Assembly (NCBI GenBank): GCA_943704415.1
Contig: CALSCO010002103.1
Coordinates: forward strand, 1 to 19,512
DNA length: 19,512 nucleotides
Direction: 5' to 3'
From: Parvularia atlantis
Lineage: Eukaryota > Opisthokonta > Rotosphaerida
Positions 16,031 to 19,512 of this stretch are shown piece by piece. Position 1 is the first letter of the stretch. The number at the start of each line of letters is the position of its first letter. Below the pieces are notes generated by a model, which did not search any database, was not told where the DNA came from, and saw only the letters and a list, made by a program, of their open reading frames with translations. The translations under genes were made by a program, and so were the position numbers.

Positions 16031-17836
16031 CTAGCCAGCAGCGGCGGCAGCGGCGGCGGCAGCGGCAGGCTCGGGCGCCACCAGGCCGCGCAGGCGCGAG
16101 CGGTAGTCGTCGCCGTTGAGATAGCACCCGACGAGGCGGCGATTGCCTGCCCGCGCGTGGGTGAGCTGGCCAGCATGCGGCGCGCACACACCCGTGAACG
16201 CCGTGCGGCCGTGCAGCACGCGCTGGTTGTCAAACAGGAGCACGGTGCCCGGGTGCAGCTGGAAGCGGTACTCGTAGGCCGGGTCGCGCACGAGGCGGTT
16301 AAACGTGCGGTGCGCCTGCGGCTCGCGCGTAAGCGTGCGCACGCAAAGGCGAGGCGAGCGCGGCGCACCCGGTAGAACGCCTCGACCTCGTCGGCCGTGA
16401 GGTCGCACAGCGGCCCGCGGTCGTCGTTGTTGTAGCGCACCATGAGCACCTCGTCGCGCAGCGGGTCGCCCGAGCGGCGGTCGGTGACGAAGACGGGCTG
16501 GGGCACGACGGGCCGCAGGTCAATCTTGTCGCGCTGCACGGCGCCTGTGAGCAAGAGCTCATCACGCCTGCCAGAGGCGACGCACCGGGTCGAGGTACTG
16601 CGACGGGATAGACACGGTCGCAAACGTGCGAAAGTCGTCCGGATGGTGCGCGCGCATCTCCTCGGCTACGCGGAAGCCGTCGACGAGGAGCGAGTTGCCG
16701 CCGACGCCGTTGAACTCGATCAGGTGGAACATCTGCAGCCTGCGCGCGCGCGCTCGCGGTGCTCAGCGGGCGGTCGCACGCGTTCTGAGAGGCGACGAAC
16801 CCGACCGGGTCCGAGAAGTACGTCGTGTCGGTGTGGGCGTTGAGCGCGAGCGTCGTGTAGGCGGTGTCGGCGTGGGCCAGGTCGGGCTTGAAGTCCCAGA
16901 AGCCACCTGCGCGCACGCACACACGCATGAGCACACGAGCCACGAGCTGAGGCAGGCCGCACCAAAGATCGTCTCGCGGATAAACGAGACGCGGCGCGCG
17001 AGCCGCTCCGTCGCCTCGACCGTGGCCGGCACGCCGGTCACGAACGCGAAGCCGAACGCGGCCTGCGCCGTCGCGCTCAGCGCCCACGTCCCGATCCGTC
17101 GCACGCGCGCGACACGCGCACCACGTCCAGCAGCCAGCGCCGCAGCCCTTCGTCGCCCTGCATCACGGCGTCATACGCGACGGCCGGCGGCGCATCGCGC
17201 ACGTCGCTCGTCTGCCAGAGCACGCGCCGTCTGCGCGTCACGACTGAGCGCACGACCGACCACGGCCGACGGCGCACGCACGAGAAGACGTCGTCGCGGG
17301 CGCGCGCCGGGTACGCGTTGGAGCGGAGCCAGTCGATGTCAAACGCGCTCACGTGCCGCTGCTGGTCGTTCCCTGCGTCTCGTTGAGCGCGCCATCGACA
17401 CGGCGCCACGGTGGGCGACGCACAGACGACGCGCAACGTGCGCCCGCCGCCCTCGAGCTGCGCGGCATCGGGGCGGATGTGCTCGGGGATCTGCACGGCA
17501 CGCCGTGAGCACGCAGGCGACGCGGAACCATGCGGCGCCGCACGAGGAACGTGTCGACGAGGCGCTGCCGCGTCACCGGGTGGAAGCACTGCGCGCAGCG
17601 GCAGTGGTCGCGCAGCCAGACGTGGTGGCTGCCGTCGGCGCGCGTGTCAGCTGCTTGCGCACGAAGGGAACCGCGCGCGTCGCAAACGCACAACGAGCCC
17701 ACGCCGGCGACGTCCACCGTCCGCGCGCCGACCGCCACCGCGGCCCTGTGTGCACCGCGAGCGTGCTGCGTGAGCGGCTGTGGGGCGCGAACAAGGGCCG
17801 GGCGCGGCACCTCAAGAGCGCGCGCGTCGAGCGCAT
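16031..17836 (-). CDS. Gamma-butyrobetaine / trimethyllysine dioxygenase (Fe(II)/2-oxoglutarate)
   Basis: A 2-oxoglutarate-dependent hydroxylase of carnitine synthesis. Twelve exons: 17811-17836, 17692-17745, 17544-17628, 17424-17490, 17282-17372, 17122-17230, 16963-17062, 16801-16906, 16586-16739, 16369-16533, 16192-16315, 16031-16146, giving 398 residues. The DUF971-like N-terminal domain has WLRDHCRCAQCFHP, with Cys36, Cys38 and Cys41 as a CxCxxC zinc set, then DIDWLRSNAY. The catalytic jelly roll has iron ligands His202 and Asp204 (NAHTDTTYF) and distal His354 (VLHGRTAFTG); YNNDDRGP and NRRLVGCYLNGDDYRSR complete the TauD fold. The Arg-rich start (MRSTRALLRAAVAVGAR) could be a weak mitochondrial presequence; an alanine run ends the protein. 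The zinc triad favours butyrobetaine hydroxylase, while QRLVDTF is shared with trimethyllysine hydroxylases, so the substrate is unsettled. Intron 8 uses a rare GTTCG donor. Confidence 0.88.
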
Positions 17837-17851
17837 GAATGAGCCGAAAGT

Positions 17852-17857
17852 CACGTG
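17852..17857. promoter_or_regulatory. CACGTG (GTCACGTG) just upstream of dioxygenase start
   Basis: GTCACGTG, the extended binding site of Cbf1-type factors, ends 16 bp upstream of the start codon at 17836. It is probably within the 5' leader, so a regulatory role is uncertain. Confidence 0.3.
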
Positions 17858-17945
17858 CCGGCACGGGTATGGTGACGCCTAACGCTAGACGTTGGCCTGA
17901 ATCGTGCACGCAGGCGGCAGCAGGCCGTCGGCCCGCACAAGACGC

Positions 17946-18627
17946 TCACTTGAACAGCAGCACACGCTGCGTGCGCGCCCCGCTCTTCCTGCGCCGCCCA
18001 TCCGCCGCTGCACGCGCCTTGGCGCGCTTGCCGGCCTTGCTGCCACGGAACATCGGCACGTCGAGCGACATCGTCACGTCCTCGGCGTGCTCGCGCTCCT
18101 CCTCCTCCTCCTCGTCCTCGCTCGCGGCGATCGCGGCGGCCGTCCTGCTGGCCAACTGCGGCACGTCGCCCAGCACTGCGCGCGCGTCGTCTTGCCCGCC
18201 ATCCCCATCATCGGCCGCTGCCGCCGCGGCCTTCTCGGCCGCATGCCGCGCCCGCCGCACCGCCTGCCGCTCGGCGCTGCGCAGCATCTGCACGCCGACG
18301 TCGGGCACCTTGGCGCCGTTCTCGCCCTGGGCACACACGTGCACGCGTCAGCCTCGCGCACACCGCGAGCAGAACGTGCGCTCGGCACCTGCAGCTCGGC
18401 CGCGATCGCCGCAAAGTTGAAGCGCGGCGGCGGGTCCACGACGGTCTCTGTCGTCGTGCCGAGCCTGCGGCGAGGGGCTTGAGCCGCGCCACGAGACGAC
18501 GAGGCCGCGGCAGGCGCACGCACTTGGACGCGACGCGGATGAGCCGCTCGTGCTCGAGCGGGCGGTACGCCTCGCGCTTGATCCGCTTGAACTTCTGCAC
18601 GCGCTTCGAGCGCAGACTCTTGCCCAT
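17946..18627 (-). CDS. Small basic DUF2423 (LLP-homologue) protein
   Basis: Exons 18524-18627, 18389-18464 and 17946-18326 give 186 residues. The start MGKSLRSKRVQKFKRIKRE is the DUF2423 signature (MxKSLRSK) seen in LLP homologues, small nucleolar or nuclear basic proteins linked to ribosome biogenesis. Residues 1-35 are strongly basic. A middle stretch (PPPRFNFAAIAAELQ) and an alanine-rich helix follow, then a Glu-rich acidic run (SEDEEEEEERE), DVTMSLDVPMFRGSK, and a basic tail ending RTQRVLLFK. Splicing joins ASK to LGTTTET, and removal of the 62-nt second intron joins AAELQ to GENGAK. Molecular function is not established for the family as far as I know. The gene is divergent from the kinase-like gene to the right. 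Confidence 0.8.
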
Positions 18628-18745
18628 GTCGCCACCGCCTGCTGCTCGCTGCTCGCTGCCGCTGCCGCTGCCGTTGGCGAGGCGGCGAGCGTGAGGACGC
18701 CGGCCACGTGGCGCGCCCCGGCCACACCTGTGCGCTGTCTAGCGA
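18628..18745. promoter_or_regulatory. 118-bp bidirectional promoter, DUF2423 gene and kinase-like gene
   Basis: The interval between divergent start codons 18627 (-) and 18746 (+) holds GCTGCC repeats and one CACGTG at 18705-18710. Unlike the TSR3/KCS1 interval it is GC-rich, with no TATA-like sequence. Confidence 0.6.
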
Positions 18746-19512
18746 ATGCGCAGCACCAATGCCCGCGAGTTTCGTGACAGCAGTGACGCTTGGATGACGG
18801 CACCCGGTGCGCGGCCCACTGCGCGCGCGCGCGCGGCCCACGGCTCTCACACGCGGCGCGGCGCAGAGTGGCGCGTGTACGAGCTGCAGCAGCAGCTGCG
18901 TGATCGCAGCCCGCGCCTGGACCGCATCGTGAGCGGCTCGACGCCGCCGGCCAAGGCGCGATCGATCACCCACCGTCGCACGGACTGACGGTTGCGCGCG
19001 CGCACGAGCAGGACGATCCCGCGGCCCACCCGGAGCCGCCGCGCAAGTTCAAGTGGGCGACGGCGGTCGACAACGTGTACCGCTTCAACCCGGCCACGGC
19101 CGTGGCGCTGCAGCGCCTGTGGCCGGTCGACTGGGCCGAGATGCGCGGCCTGGACAAGTCCGAGAGCGGCGCCGAGGTGCGCGCGCACCGCCAGCCCCGC
19201 ACCGCTCGGCAGCCTGATCGCTCGGCCGCGTGCGCAGGGCGTGTTCTTCACCGAGATGCCCGGCGGCGTCGTCGTGCTCAAGGCGTCGCGCTCGATCGCG
19301 TCCGAGGCCTTCGCCTCGCTGCTGATGTCGTTCTTCGACGTGTACACGCCGCCGCTGCGCATCATCAAGGTCGACGCGGAGGAGGGCCACGCGCTGCTGC
19401 GCGCCGCGCAGAAGACCGACCCGACGTGGCGCGCGACCGCGACGCTGTTCGACATGGTGCGCACGTGTCGTGCCCGCCCTTCCTCCCCACCCAACCCGCG
19501 CCCCGCCGCCCG
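18746..19512 (+). CDS. Actin-fragmin-kinase-like protein, 5' part (runs off window)
   Basis: Exons 18746-18806, 18867-18928, 19012-19176 and 19238-19456 give the first 169 residues; a GTGCG donor at 19457 starts an intron that continues past the edge. The start MRSTNAREFRDSSDAW leads to a charged helix (EWRVYELQQQLRDRSPR) and, after the next splice, EPPRKFKWATAVDNVYRFNP. The last visible exon has VFFTEMPGGVVVLKASRS and SEAFASLLMSFFDVYTPPLR. This Gly-rich strand, lysine, then helix and TPPxRIIK pattern resembles the N-lobe of the actin-fragmin kinase catalytic domain, an atypical kinase first known from Physarum. Catalytic-loop residues lie outside the window. Other atypical or PI-kinase-like folds remain possible. 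Exon 2 could read through to a stop at 18986 if the 83-nt intron is not removed. Confidence 0.6.

Overview
The window reads as a compact, very GC-rich fungal nuclear locus. The evidence is spliced genes with very short introns plus fungal-type proteins (Qcr8, a Cys3/Met4-type bZIP, Kcs1, Tsr3, Nop13, Pat1). A basidiomycete is my best guess from intron density, base composition and gene types; I could not place it more closely without a search. I rebuilt about 70 introns by hand. Nearly all are 43-86 nt, start GTGCG or a close variant, carry CTCAC/CTGAC-like branch sites and end in CAG.

Layout, left to right: a 5'-truncated sterol-ester/triglyceride lipase (+, 39-1249); about 1.1 kb of low-complexity sequence that may hold a minus-strand spliced transcript; QCR8 (-); a bZIP regulator (-) divergent from a 10-exon PRM15/PGM2-type phosphopentomutase/phosphoglucomutase (+). 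Then comes a tiny RING-like ORF (-) immediately behind the 18-exon PAT1 (-), with TSR3 (-) 57 bp upstream of PAT1. TSR3 shares a 95-bp AT-rich promoter with the inositol polyphosphate kinase KCS1 (+). NOP13 (-) follows, then an unrecognised short ORF (-) and a broken sulfotransferase-family pseudogene whose two halves lie on opposite strands. The window ends with a 12-exon gamma-butyrobetaine/trimethyllysine dioxygenase (-), a DUF2423 small basic protein (-) and, divergent from it, the 5' part of an actin-fragmin-kinase-like gene (+) that runs off the edge.

Most genes are housekeeping and are not one pathway: respiration (QCR8), carnitine synthesis (dioxygenase), pentose/hexose phosphate exchange (PRM15), ribosome biogenesis (TSR3, NOP13, probably the DUF2423 protein), mRNA decay (PAT1) and inositol pyrophosphates (KCS1). 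The most interesting points are the sulfotransferase pseudogene split by an apparent inversion and containing a 42-bp tandem duplication of an intron-exon junction; a cryptic splice that would join a RING-like module to PAT1; triplet repeats shared between exons and introns; and very short shared promoters. I found no convincing new multi-gene system.
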